From an uncultured Bacteroidales bacterium (lineage in GTDB: Bacteria > Bacteroidota > Bacteroidia > Bacteroidales > WCHB1-69), in NCBI GenBank assembly GCA_900315705.1, contig ONAB01000012.1:1-64000 (forward strand): 64,000 bases of DNA, in the 5' to 3' direction. The translations under genes and the position numbers were made by a program. Below, one piece after another: positions 17,202-24,698 of the stretch. Numbering within the stretch: the first letter of the stretch is position 1; the number at the start of each line of letters is the position of its first letter. A model generated the notes under the pieces. The model saw nothing but the letters and a program-made list of their open reading frames with translations. It made no database searches and had not been told where the DNA came from.

Positions 17202-18677
17202 TCAATTTTCTTCAAAACAATGACGCACCTCTTCCCTATCGTCGAAATGGTGTTTTACGTGGTTGATTTCCTGATAGGTCTCGTGCCCCTTGCCAGCCAC
17301 CAGCAGCACGCCATCCTTGGGCAGCAGCATACAGGCGGCCTTGATGGCCTCGCGGCGGTTTTCGATGACGAGAAGCGACTTCTTCTTGTTCTCGGGCACG
17401 CCGGCAAGCATCTCCTTGAGAATCTCGGCGGGCTCCTCGGTCCTCGGGTTATCGGACGTGAGCACCACACGGGTACTGTACTTGCAGGCGATGGCGGCCA
17501 TCTCGGGACGCTTGGTGCGGTCGCGGTCGCCGCCGCAGCCCACCACGGTGATGACCTCCGTGCGCTTGCAGGTGGTCTCGCGGATGGTCTCCAGCACGTT
17601 CTGGAGGGCGTCCGGAGTGTGTGCGTAATCCACAATGGCGGTGGCACCATCCTTGCGGTAGAGGAGCTGGAACCGGCCGGAGGCGCTCTCCAGCACACTC
17701 ATCTGCATCAGCACCTCATCCTCATCGGCGCCCAACAGCACCGCCGCGCCATAGATGGCCAGCAGGTTGTAGGCGTTGAAACGGCCGCAGAGCTTGAAGA
17801 AGACCTCTCGGCTGTTGATGCGCATCTGCAGGCCCCGGAACGAGTCGTCGAGCACCTGCCCCTTGAAGGTGGCAGCGGTCAGCAGACTGTAAGTAAAGAT
17901 GCGGGCCTTGCAGTTTTGCACCATCACCATTCCATTCTTGTCGTCCACATTGGTGAGGGCAAACGCCGTCTTGGGCAGTTTGTCGAAGAAGGCCTTTTTG
18001 GCATTGATATAGTTTTTGAACGTCTTGTGGAAGTCAAGGTGGTCGTGGGTGATGTTGCTGAAGATGGCGCCCGTGAAGTGAAGTCCCGCGATGCGGTGTT
18101 GGCAGATGGCGTGGGAACTCACCTCCATAAAGCAGTATTCGCAGCCAGCATCGACCATCCGTGCCAGCAGGCTGTTGAGCTCCACGGCATCGGGGGTGGT
18201 GTGCGTGGCGGGCACCTCCTCGTCGCCAATCCGATTGACGATGGTGGAGAGCAGGCCCGTCTTGTGGCCCATCAAGGTGAAGAGGCGATGCAGCAGCGTC
18301 ACGGTGGTGGTCTTGCCGTTGGTGCCGGTGATGCCGACGAGTTTCAGCTTGCGGCTGGGCTCGCCATAGAAAGCGCTGGCCAGGCAGCCGAGTGCCAGAG
18401 CGCTGTCGGGCACTTTCACGTAAGTGACCTCGGGGGATATCTCCCCGGGCAGGTCCTCGCACACGATGAGGCGCCCACCGGCTTCCACCACTTGCGGTAT
18501 GAAGCGGTGACCGTCGGTCTGGGTGCCGCGCTGCGCCACATAGAGCGGGGTGCCGCCTTCGGCCACACAAGCGGCGATGCGGCGCGAGTCGAAGACAATC
18601 TCCGTGACATCACGCTCCGCACTGCCCACCAGCTCGTGGCGTTTCAGGCTCTTCAACAGATCGGTTAATGGTTTCAT
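17202..18677 (-). CDS. murE: UDP-MurNAc-tripeptide synthetase MurE, DAP-type
   Basis: 491 residues. The three Mur-ligase domains are visible: N-terminal uridine-binding part (SRRIAACVAEGGTPLYVAQRG), ATPase domain with P-loop GITGTNGKTTT at residues 115-125, and C-terminal ligand domain. The substrate motif TSDNPRTEEPAEI contains DNPR, which selects meso-diaminopimelate rather than lysine. The enzyme adds DAP to UDP-MurNAc-Ala-Glu in the cytosol. It follows ftsI by 54 bp and precedes mraY by 25 bp. Confidence 0.96.
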   Translation of the reverse strand: MKPLTDLLKSLKRHELVGSAERDVTEIVFDSRRIAACVAEGGTPLYVAQRGTQTDGHRFIPQVVEAGGRLIVCEDLPGEISPEVTYVKVPDSALALGCLASAFYGEPSRKLKLVGITGTNGKTTTVTLLHRLFTLMGHKTGLLSTIVNRIGDEEVPATHTTPDAVELNSLLARMVDAGCEYCFMEVSSHAICQHRIAGLHFTGAIFSNITHDHLDFHKTFKNYINAKKAFFDKLPKTAFALTNVDDKNGMVMVQNCKARIFTYSLLTAATFKGQVLDDSFRGLQMRINSREVFFKLCGRFNAYNLLAIYGAAVLLGADEDEVLMQMSVLESASGRFQLLYRKDGATAIVDYAHTPDALQNVLETIRETTCKRTEVITVVGCGGDRDRTKRPEMAAIACKYSTRVVLTSDNPRTEEPAEILKEMLAGVPENKKKSLLVIENRREAIKAACMLLPKDGVLLVAGKGHETYQEINHVKHHFDDREEVRHCFEEN

Positions 18678-18731
18678 TTTTATAGCGATATCTTAATAGG
18701 TTAATGGTCGGTATATAGGGTTCTTACAAGG

Positions 18732-21002
18732 TCATCTTACAGGTTCAAGGTAAAGCTGCACGGTCTTGCCGGAGGTCACCTCATAGCGAGTCACAACCCC
18801 TCGACCCTTCACGGCGGGACGATAGCCGGCGCGCATCAGCACCGCCACAGCGTCGGAGGCAATCATACCCCGCACATCGGGCACGCCGTTGCTCACGGTC
18901 AACTCCAACGGGCGGGTCAGCACACAGCGCAGCGAGTCGTCGGTTTGCGCCGTCATAAACTGCCCCACGTTCTCCATCCGCAGCGTGTCGAAGCCCATCG
19001 ACGCGAAGAGCGGGTTTAGCAGGCGCCTGTTGACCGGAGCCTTCAAAACGAGCGGCTGCACATTGTACTCCTCGATATTGTGCATTGCACTGAAGTTGTT
19101 GCTGTTCATTATGCTGCGGGCGATTTTGCCGAACACATCCACGGCCACCTCACTGTGCTGGGGCACGTCGTAGATATAGATAATCATCGTATATTTGGGC
19201 TTGTCTTTCGGGAAGTAGCCGCAGAAGGAGACGGCGTTGCGGTCGTAGATCCAGCTCTTTGTCTTCTCGTCCCACAGGTCGCGCGTGCCGGTCTTGCCCG
19301 CGAAGGGGCAAGTGGGGTCTTTGTAGCGACGGCCCGTGCCATAGCGGCCCCACACCACGCTGTCGAGGTAGGCGCGGGCGAGGCGGAGCGTGCGGTCGGA
19401 GACCATCTTCTCCATCACCACCTCCGGCTCGAACCGTTCGATGGTGTCGTAATCGTTGGTGATGTATTTCACAAACAGAGGCTTCATCATCTTGCCATCA
19501 TTGGCAATGGCGTTGTAGTACATCAGCGTGCGCAACACGGGAATATGGAAGCCTGCGCCGAAGCAGACGGCGTAGTAGTTGTCGAAACGGCCGTCGTTGC
19601 GGATCGTCACCGGCATCAGGTCGCCCATTTGGGTATGGATGGTGTCAAAGAAGCCGAACTTGGCCAACTGCGCCCGGTAGGAGGCGAACCCCTTGATGTC
19701 GTAGGCCTTGAAAATCATCGAAGCGATGCCTATGTTGGAAGAGCGCTGGAACACTTCGTTGGGCGTGCCGAGCGCCTCGCCACGCACCTTGCTGTCGGCC
19801 TTGTAGTAGGAGCGGAAATTGCCCGACTTGAGCGGGTACCGGAACGTATGCACGAACATCGGATAGATACGGTCGGTGTCGGAAGGCATCTTCTCCAGGA
19901 AGGCCAGCAGAGAGGCCAACTTGAACGTGGAGCCGGGCTCCACCTTGGCGTTGAGGGCGTACTCCATCGTCTCGCCATAGACGGCATTGTCCTTGTCCTG
20001 ACGGCGCAGGTTGGTGATGGCCTTGATTTCGCCGGTGCGGGTCTCCATCACGATGGCACACCCCCACTCTGCATTGAGTTCCTGCAGCTTGCGCGACATC
20101 TCGTTATGCACGGCGTTCTGGATTTCCAGATTGAGGGTGGTATGGATGTTTTTGCCGTCCACCGGGTCGATGCGCTCGTTGAGAGGCACCACGGCGTGGT
20201 TCAGCTCCAGGTACTTCTTGCTGCCCTTCTCGCCGGCCAGGATGCCGTCCATCTCGGCCTCCATCCCGAACTTACGGTCGTCGAGGCTCACGCCAAGAGT
20301 CCTGCGCGCCATCTCCCCGTAAGGGTTGATGCGCACCGGGAAGGTGACGAAGTTCAAGAAACGGGTGTTGGGCACGGTCCTCAGAATCTCGCCGGTCTTC
20401 TTGTCCTTGATTTTGCGGGTCAAATAGGGCAAGTGTTTGATTCTCGCCGTGTCGATGCTCGACACCCAAGCCCGCTCGTTCCAGACATTCACGGGGAAAA
20501 CAGTCTCGTAATGCTTGTTCTTGTAGTTACGGGTAAATAGGTTGTAGTAGAACTGCTCCGAACGTTTAGGGAAGCGGTCCTTGAACTGCTCATAGAAATC
20601 GGCGGCGAGGTGCTTGAGCATATCGTCCACCTCAGCGTCGGTGTACTTGGTGCGGTCGCTGTACTCCTTGGCGAACTGCTTGCCGTCGAAAGCCACCTCG
20701 AACACGTTGTAGTTGCCCACGAGCAGGCGGCCGTGGTCGTCGTAAATCTCGCCACGGGCAGGACGCAGGGTGTTGGCCCGCACATAGCAGAGACACACCG
20801 TGTCGTTGTCAGGGTCCCAGTCGGGGACAGTGGTGTCCACGCAGTCGCCGCCCGTGCCGGAGGCCACTCCCCTCTCGAAGAAGGAGAGGTACAGCACCTG
20901 CACGCAGCAGGCCAAGCCCAACAGGAGCATAGCCAGAAACACCACAGTCATACGGATGCCGTGGATTCCTCGGGTCTTTTCTGGTTTTTTATGGGGTTGC
21001 AT
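18732..21002 (-). CDS. ftsI: Division transpeptidase FtsI/PBP3 with PASTA domain
   Basis: 756 residues. One N-terminal membrane anchor (MTVVFLAMLLLGLACCVQVL) precedes a pedestal domain and the transpeptidase domain. The active-site triad motifs are all present: Ser358 in EPGSTFKLASLL, SSN in QRSSNIGIASM, and KTG in FAGKTGTRDLWDE. A C-terminal PASTA domain (VPDVRGMIASDAVAVLMRAG) follows, ending near KTVQLYLEPVR. It cross-links septal peptidoglycan with FtsW. The start is the ATG 26 bp after the ftsL-like gene. Confidence 0.95.
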   Translation of the reverse strand: MQPHKKPEKTRGIHGIRMTVVFLAMLLLGLACCVQVLYLSFFERGVASGTGGDCVDTTVPDWDPDNDTVCLCYVRANTLRPARGEIYDDHGRLLVGNYNVFEVAFDGKQFAKEYSDRTKYTDAEVDDMLKHLAADFYEQFKDRFPKRSEQFYYNLFTRNYKNKHYETVFPVNVWNERAWVSSIDTARIKHLPYLTRKIKDKKTGEILRTVPNTRFLNFVTFPVRINPYGEMARRTLGVSLDDRKFGMEAEMDGILAGEKGSKKYLELNHAVVPLNERIDPVDGKNIHTTLNLEIQNAVHNEMSRKLQELNAEWGCAIVMETRTGEIKAITNLRRQDKDNAVYGETMEYALNAKVEPGSTFKLASLLAFLEKMPSDTDRIYPMFVHTFRYPLKSGNFRSYYKADSKVRGEALGTPNEVFQRSSNIGIASMIFKAYDIKGFASYRAQLAKFGFFDTIHTQMGDLMPVTIRNDGRFDNYYAVCFGAGFHIPVLRTLMYYNAIANDGKMMKPLFVKYITNDYDTIERFEPEVVMEKMVSDRTLRLARAYLDSVVWGRYGTGRRYKDPTCPFAGKTGTRDLWDEKTKSWIYDRNAVSFCGYFPKDKPKYTMIIYIYDVPQHSEVAVDVFGKIARSIMNSNNFSAMHNIEEYNVQPLVLKAPVNRRLLNPLFASMGFDTLRMENVGQFMTAQTDDSLRCVLTRPLELTVSNGVPDVRGMIASDAVAVLMRAGYRPAVKGRGVVTRYEVTSGKTVQLYLEPVR

Positions 21003-21028
21003 AGGTGTCAGGTTTGGGGTTGGGCGGT

Positions 21029-21493
21029 TTATTGTTCAGGATCTGGGGCGGGCGCCTCGGGGTCATTCTCCGGAGCCTCGGCGGCCACATCCTTGTTCTT
21101 GCGTTTCAAGAAATGGAAGAACCCGCGTTTTTCCTTCTCGGGCCGCGGGATATGGATCGTATAGTTGTGCTCCTCGTCGAGCACATAGCCGCGCTCCTTC
21201 ATCTTCTGGATGAGCAGCTGGTTCTCCTCGTAGGGGATGAACTGGTTGTTGGCCTTGAGGCGGCTAAGCTCGGCCTTGTATTCGTTCTCCAGGCGGTTGA
21301 TCTCCTGCTTTTTCTCGTTGACGCGCTGCTCGCTCAGCACGAGGATGGCGGCTAATAGCAGCACAAACAGGATATACGGGTACCAGGGGCGCATCTGCTG
21401 GCTGAGCAGGAACTCGCCACCGAACACCCGCCGCAACAGGGGAGTCTTCTCCTTCCGTTCTTTGTTGTCTGTACGATTAGTGGTCGAGTCCAT
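21029..21493 (-). CDS. FtsL-like division protein
   Basis: 154 residues between rsmH and ftsI, the canonical ftsL position. A charged cytoplasmic segment (residues 1-35) precedes one transmembrane helix (PWYPYILFVLLLAAILVL) and then a coiled-coil segment (RVNEKKQEINRLENEYKAEL, SRLKANNQFIPYEENQLLI). This is the FtsL/DivIC topology that bridges FtsQ and FtsWI. Residues after about 110 form a basic, then acidic disordered tail. The 3' end of rsmH overlaps its start by 17 bp, indicating translational coupling. FtsL sequences are poorly conserved, so the call rests on topology and position. Confidence 0.85.
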   Translation of the reverse strand: MDSTTNRTDNKERKEKTPLLRRVFGGEFLLSQQMRPWYPYILFVLLLAAILVLSEQRVNEKKQEINRLENEYKAELSRLKANNQFIPYEENQLLIQKMKERGYVLDEEHNYTIHIPRPEKEKRGFFHFLKRKNKDVAAEAPENDPEAPAPDPEQ

Positions 21494-22403
21494 TGGGTTG
21501 CACGTTTATCTTTTCGGCGACGCGCAGCTTGGCGCTGCGGGCGCGCGGGTTAGTCATAATTTCATCCTCGTCGGGCACCACGGCCTTGCGGGTGACGGCC
21601 TTGAAGGGGGTGAGCGGGTTGCCGAAGAAGTCCTTCTCCACCTCGCCGGCGAGGTTGCCGGCACGCAGGAAGTTCTTCACCATCCGGTCTTCCAGCGAGT
21701 GGTAGGCGATGATGGCTACGCGCCCGCCGGTCTTGAGGGCGGCGGGGAGCTGCGTCAGCAGCGACTCCAGCACCTCCATTTCGTGGTTCACCTCGATGCG
21801 CAGGGCCTGGAAAATCTTGGAGAGGTACTTGTTCTCACGACCTCTGGGCAGCGAGGGCTTGAGGGCCTCCGCCAACTGCAGGGTGGTGTCGATGGGCTGC
21901 TCGGCGCGGGCACGCACAATCTGCTGGGCCAGCCGGCGCCCCTCGTGCAACTCGCCATAGGTGTAGAACAGACGGGCCAGCTGCGCCTCGTCGTACTGGT
22001 TCACCACCTCGTGAGCCGAAAGGGCAGCCGCGGCATTCATCCGCATATCCAGACGGCCCTCCTTGCTGTAAGAGAAGCCGCGTTCGGCCGTGTCAATCTG
22101 ATGGGAAGAGATGCCCAGGTCGGCCAGGATGCCATCCACGGGCCAGGCCTTGTGGTATTGCAAAAAGCGCGTCAGGTTCTTGAAGTTGGATGGGACGAAC
22201 TGGAAGCGTGGGTCATCGATAAGGTTGGCCTGGCTCTCCTCGTCCTGGTCGAACGCCACGAGGCGGCCCTCGGGAGAGAGTTTCTCGAGGATGGCGCGGG
22301 AGTGGCCGCCGCCCCCGAAGGTCACATCCACATACGTGCCGGAAGGGTTCGTCACCAACGCGTCCACCGAAGGATGCAGCAGCACCGGATTATGATACTC
22401 CAT
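21477..22403 (-). CDS. rsmH: 16S rRNA (cytosine-1402 N4) methyltransferase RsmH
   Basis: 308 residues from the ATG at 22403. This start was chosen because EYHNPVLLHPSVDALV matches the family N-terminus; an upstream in-frame extension to 22484 is low-complexity Arg-rich and lies inside mraZ. SAM-binding motif: VDVTFGGGGHSRAILEKL. Further family motifs: GILADLGISSHQIDTAERGF, DMRMNAAAAL, VNHEMEVLE and IAYHSLEDRMVKNF. The start overlaps the mraZ stop by 14 bp. The enzyme methylates C1402 of 16S rRNA in the ribosomal P site. Confidence 0.95.
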   Translation of the reverse strand: MEYHNPVLLHPSVDALVTNPSGTYVDVTFGGGGHSRAILEKLSPEGRLVAFDQDEESQANLIDDPRFQFVPSNFKNLTRFLQYHKAWPVDGILADLGISSHQIDTAERGFSYSKEGRLDMRMNAAAALSAHEVVNQYDEAQLARLFYTYGELHEGRRLAQQIVRARAEQPIDTTLQLAEALKPSLPRGRENKYLSKIFQALRIEVNHEMEVLESLLTQLPAALKTGGRVAIIAYHSLEDRMVKNFLRAGNLAGEVEKDFFGNPLTPFKAVTRKAVVPDEDEIMTNPRARSAKLRVAEKINVQPNGLDH

Positions 22404-22875
22404 CCGCCGCCTCCTTTTCCTCATTGTAGTGCCCAAGGTGGATCTGCTCGTTGAGGGCCTCCAGATCCTTAGGCGACATATCAAACATCTCGTGATATTT
22501 CTGGCAGTTCCAAATCTCGATCTTGCCGTTGTCGAGCAGCAAGACTATCTCCTTCTGGATGGAGTACTGTTCCATCAGCGGCTTGGGAATGACGATGCGG
22601 TCCTGCGCGTCGCACTCGAGGAAGGCGGTGTTGCGCAAAAAAGCATTGCGGTAGCGCTTCACCAGCACCAGATTACGGTCGAGCGAGTTGAGATACTCCA
22701 TCTGCTCCTGATAGGCCTTCTCCGACCAGAGCATAATGTGCTCGCCGAAACCGTGCGTCACATAGAAAGCCTTGCGCTCGTCCTCCGGCAATGCACGCAG
22801 CAACGCCGTCGGCAGCTTCACGCGACCGCTTTTCTCTATGGAGACTTCCCAATATCCGTATGCGAGATTCGACAT
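22390..22875 (-). CDS. mraZ: Transcriptional regulator / division protein MraZ
   Basis: 161 residues from the ATG at 22875; the frame extends to a TTG at 22887, but SNLAYGYWEVSIEKSGRVKLP is the natural N-terminus. Two SpoVT/AbrB-like swapped-hairpin domains are visible (about residues 10-55 with GRVKLPTALLRAL and 80-125 with DAQDRIVIPKPLMEQY). MraZ forms ring-shaped oligomers that bind TGG-containing direct repeats and repress the division cluster it heads. Candidate operators with 10-bp TGG spacing lie upstream at 22991 and 23176. The C-terminal tail after residue 130 is longer than in Escherichia coli MraZ. Confidence 0.93.
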   Translation of the reverse strand: MSNLAYGYWEVSIEKSGRVKLPTALLRALPEDERKAFYVTHGFGEHIMLWSEKAYQEQMEYLNSLDRNLVLVKRYRNAFLRNTAFLECDAQDRIVIPKPLMEQYSIQKEIVLLLDNGKIEIWNCQKYHEMFDMSPKDLEALNEQIHLGHYNEEKEAADGVS

Positions 22876-22897
22876 ATTACTTTTCAAAAAAACGTGC

Positions 22898-22905
22898 CAA
22901 AAATA
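22898..22905 (-). promoter_or_regulatory. -7 promoter element for the division cluster
   Basis: Minus-strand TATTTTTG followed by GCACG, 23 bp before the mraZ ATG. The transcript would have a very short leader. Confidence 0.6.
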
Positions 22906-22990
22906 CTATATTTTCCTATCGCTTTCCATAAATTCACATAAAAAAGTTATTAACATCTAAAAAATCGATATAAATGATTGATTATCAATA

Positions 22991-23210
22991 TGGAAAAAAA
23001 TGGAGAAATTTTTGCACTTTTCAATTTATAAACATTAAAATATTGATAAACCGACAATTATACCAACTATTTATTCTTAATAAACTAAAATATTGATTAT
23101 CTGTATTTTAATATAAAAGATATGAAAAATTAATGTTGATAACCCTTTTATCACCCATCGGATTTCGCATCTTTTTGGAAAAAAATGGAAATTTATGGAT
23201 TGGCGTGGCA
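22991..23210 (+). promoter_or_regulatory. Candidate MraZ operator repeats
   Basis: TGG triplets occur at exact 10-bp spacing: 22991 and 23001 (TGGAA, 5 bp, TGGAG), and 23176, 23186, 23196, 23206 (TGGAA, TGGAA, TGGAT, TGGCA). In Escherichia coli MraZ binds TGGGN units repeated every 10 bp upstream of its own gene. The match in spacing is seen directly; binding is inferred. Confidence 0.45.
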
Positions 23211-23238
23211 GTAGAGACGGGGCGCGCCCCGTCTCTAC
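23211..23238. repeat. Perfect 28-bp palindrome with GTAGAG/CTCTAC ends
   Basis: The sequence equals its own reverse complement over 28 bp: GTAGAGAC, then a GC-only core centred on GCGC, then GTCTCTAC. A near-identical element lies after ppdK (50995-51022). Both share the GTAGAG...CTCTAC termini of the REP elements near the transposase at 61157. Confidence 0.85.
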
Positions 23239-23270
23239 AATATTAATATTAAACTACCGCGAAAAAAAAC

Positions 23271-23278
23271 TATCTTTG
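23271..23278 (+). promoter_or_regulatory. -7 promoter element for the plug-domain gene
   Basis: TATCTTTG, 24 bp before the ATG at 23303; an exact TAnnTTTG match. Confidence 0.6.
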
Positions 23279-23302
23279 CACCGTTCGAAAAATAACACGC
23301 CG

Positions 23303-24571
23303 ATGAAAAGGTCCTTTGCTCTCCTCTGTCTTCTAGCGCTGGCCGTGGTGTTGCGCGCCCAGCCCGACATCAGCCACATACAACTTGACAACCGCATCTA
23401 CGCAAACGGCATCCGTAGTGTCACGTTGTCAGCAGGTTATCTGCAAGACAAGCCCATCATCTCGCTGGGTGGCGGCGAGATTACCCTCAACTTCGATGAC
23501 CTGGAGGAGACCTCCCGCTATGTGAAGTACACCATCCTCCACTGCACCCACGATTGGCAGCTGTCGGATATGAACCCCATCGACTACATCGAGGGCTTTA
23601 TGGAGGACGAGATTTCCTCGTACGACTACTCCTTCAACACCATCGAGCACTATATGCAGTACCACCTGACAATCCCCAACGACCAGATGCGCCCCACCAA
23701 GTCGGGCAACTATATATTATATGTATATGACGACACTCCCGATCAGCCCATCCTGACGCGCCGCTTTATGGTCACCGAGGATGTGCAAGCCGGTGTCACG
23801 GGCTCGGTGCACGCCTCGTCGGTAGTGGCCGACCGCTTCACGCACCAGGAGGTGGACTTTGTGGTGAACAGCGGCCCCTACGCGGTGCGCAACCCCATAA
23901 TGACGCTGCACGCCACCATCCAGCAGAACGGGCGCTGGGACAACGCCATCGTCGGGCTCACCTACCGCTCGGGCTTCCCCGGCGAGTACAGTTTCGACTA
24001 TGATGACGGGCGCAACACCTTCCCCGGGGGCGCCGAGTTCCGCACCTTTGACACCCGCACCCTTCGCACCAACGGCGACCGCATTGTAGGCATCAACTTC
24101 AACCACCGCCAGAACCACGCCTACGTGGTGCAGGACGACGCCCGCCCCTTCGGCGCGTACGAGAGCCGCAACACCCTCAACGGCGGCTGCTACTACCACA
24201 ACATCGATATGGAGAACAAGTTTTCCGAAGACTACGTCCACACCCACTTCACCCTCAAGAGTCCCTTCCCCTTCACCGAGGGCGACGTCTATGTCTTCGG
24301 ACAGCTCACCGACTGGAACATCCTGCCCGAGGCCAAGCTGCACTACAACGAGCAGTACCAGTTCTGGGAAACCGACCTCTTCCTCAAGCAGGGACTGTTC
24401 AACTACCAGTACGTGCTCGTGCCCCAGAAGGGCGGTCCCATCGACCCCAGCTACATCGAGGGCAACCATTACGAGACGCACAACGACTACGCCGTCTATA
24501 TCTACTTCCGCGAAGAGGGCAGCCGCTACGACAAGCTCATCGGCGTGGAGTTCTTCACTGCGGGGAGATAA
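23303..24571 (+). CDS. T9SS plug-domain protein (DUF5103)
   Basis: 422 residues from the ATG at 23303. That start gives a signal peptide (KRSFALLCLLALAVVLRAQ) and sits just after a TATCTTTG promoter; the frame extends upstream without function. The protein matches DUF5103: VKYTILHCTHDWQLSDMNP, DYIEGFMEDEISSYDYS and DQMRPTKSGNYILYVYDD are typical. This family includes the periplasmic plug that blocks the SprA translocon pore of the type IX secretion system. The C-terminal part (FTEGDVYVFGQLTDWNILPE) resembles an early-set beta domain. Presence of several T9SS cargos in the window is consistent. Confidence 0.88.
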   Translation: MKRSFALLCLLALAVVLRAQPDISHIQLDNRIYANGIRSVTLSAGYLQDKPIISLGGGEITLNFDDLEETSRYVKYTILHCTHDWQLSDMNPIDYIEGFMEDEISSYDYSFNTIEHYMQYHLTIPNDQMRPTKSGNYILYVYDDTPDQPILTRRFMVTEDVQAGVTGSVHASSVVADRFTHQEVDFVVNSGPYAVRNPIMTLHATIQQNGRWDNAIVGLTYRSGFPGEYSFDYDDGRNTFPGGAEFRTFDTRTLRTNGDRIVGINFNHRQNHAYVVQDDARPFGAYESRNTLNGGCYYHNIDMENKFSEDYVHTHFTLKSPFPFTEGDVYVFGQLTDWNILPEAKLHYNEQYQFWETDLFLKQGLFNYQYVLVPQKGGPIDPSYIEGNHYETHNDYAVYIYFREEGSRYDKLIGVEFFTAGR

Positions 24572-24592
24572 CACTCCGCACCCGCTTTTTTT
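24559..24592 (+). terminator. Hairpin and T-run after the plug-domain gene
   Basis: TGCGG (24559-24563) pairs with CCGCA (24576-24580), with an alternative GCGGG/CCCGC pairing, followed by a run of T at 24586-24592. The stop codon lies in the loop. Confidence 0.45.
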
Positions 24593-24629
24593 CACTCAAA
24601 AAACATTTCTCCAGCCGTCTGTTTGCACG

Positions 24630-24660
24630 TTTGATTCACATCTATAAAATCGTATATTTG
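24630..24660 (+). promoter_or_regulatory. Promoter of the dipeptidyl peptidase gene
   Basis: TTTG (24630-24633), 19-bp spacer, TATATTTG (24653-24660). This matches the full Bacteroidota promoter TTTG-N19-21-TAnnTTTG, 38 bp before the ATG. Confidence 0.7.
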
Positions 24661-24698
24661 CCGCCCGAATTAACGAAAATAATAAAACCACTTATAAT

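Larger units (their letters stand above)
22876..23302. promoter_or_regulatory. AT-rich divergent control region between mraZ and the plug-protein gene
   Basis: 427 bp with no gene. It contains the mraZ promoter (22898-22905), two sets of 10-bp-spaced TGG repeats, three copies of a TATTGATWA-type motif (near 23040, 23090 and 22980), a perfect 28-bp palindrome (23211-23238) and the promoter of the plus-strand gene (23271-23278). Confidence 0.65.

Noticed and set aside
22890..23200. Possible replication origin (AT-rich, TTATCAACA-like sequence near 23133)
   Set aside because: Only one weak DnaA-box-like site and no dnaA, dnaN or similar gene nearby. The region is better explained as a divergent control region.
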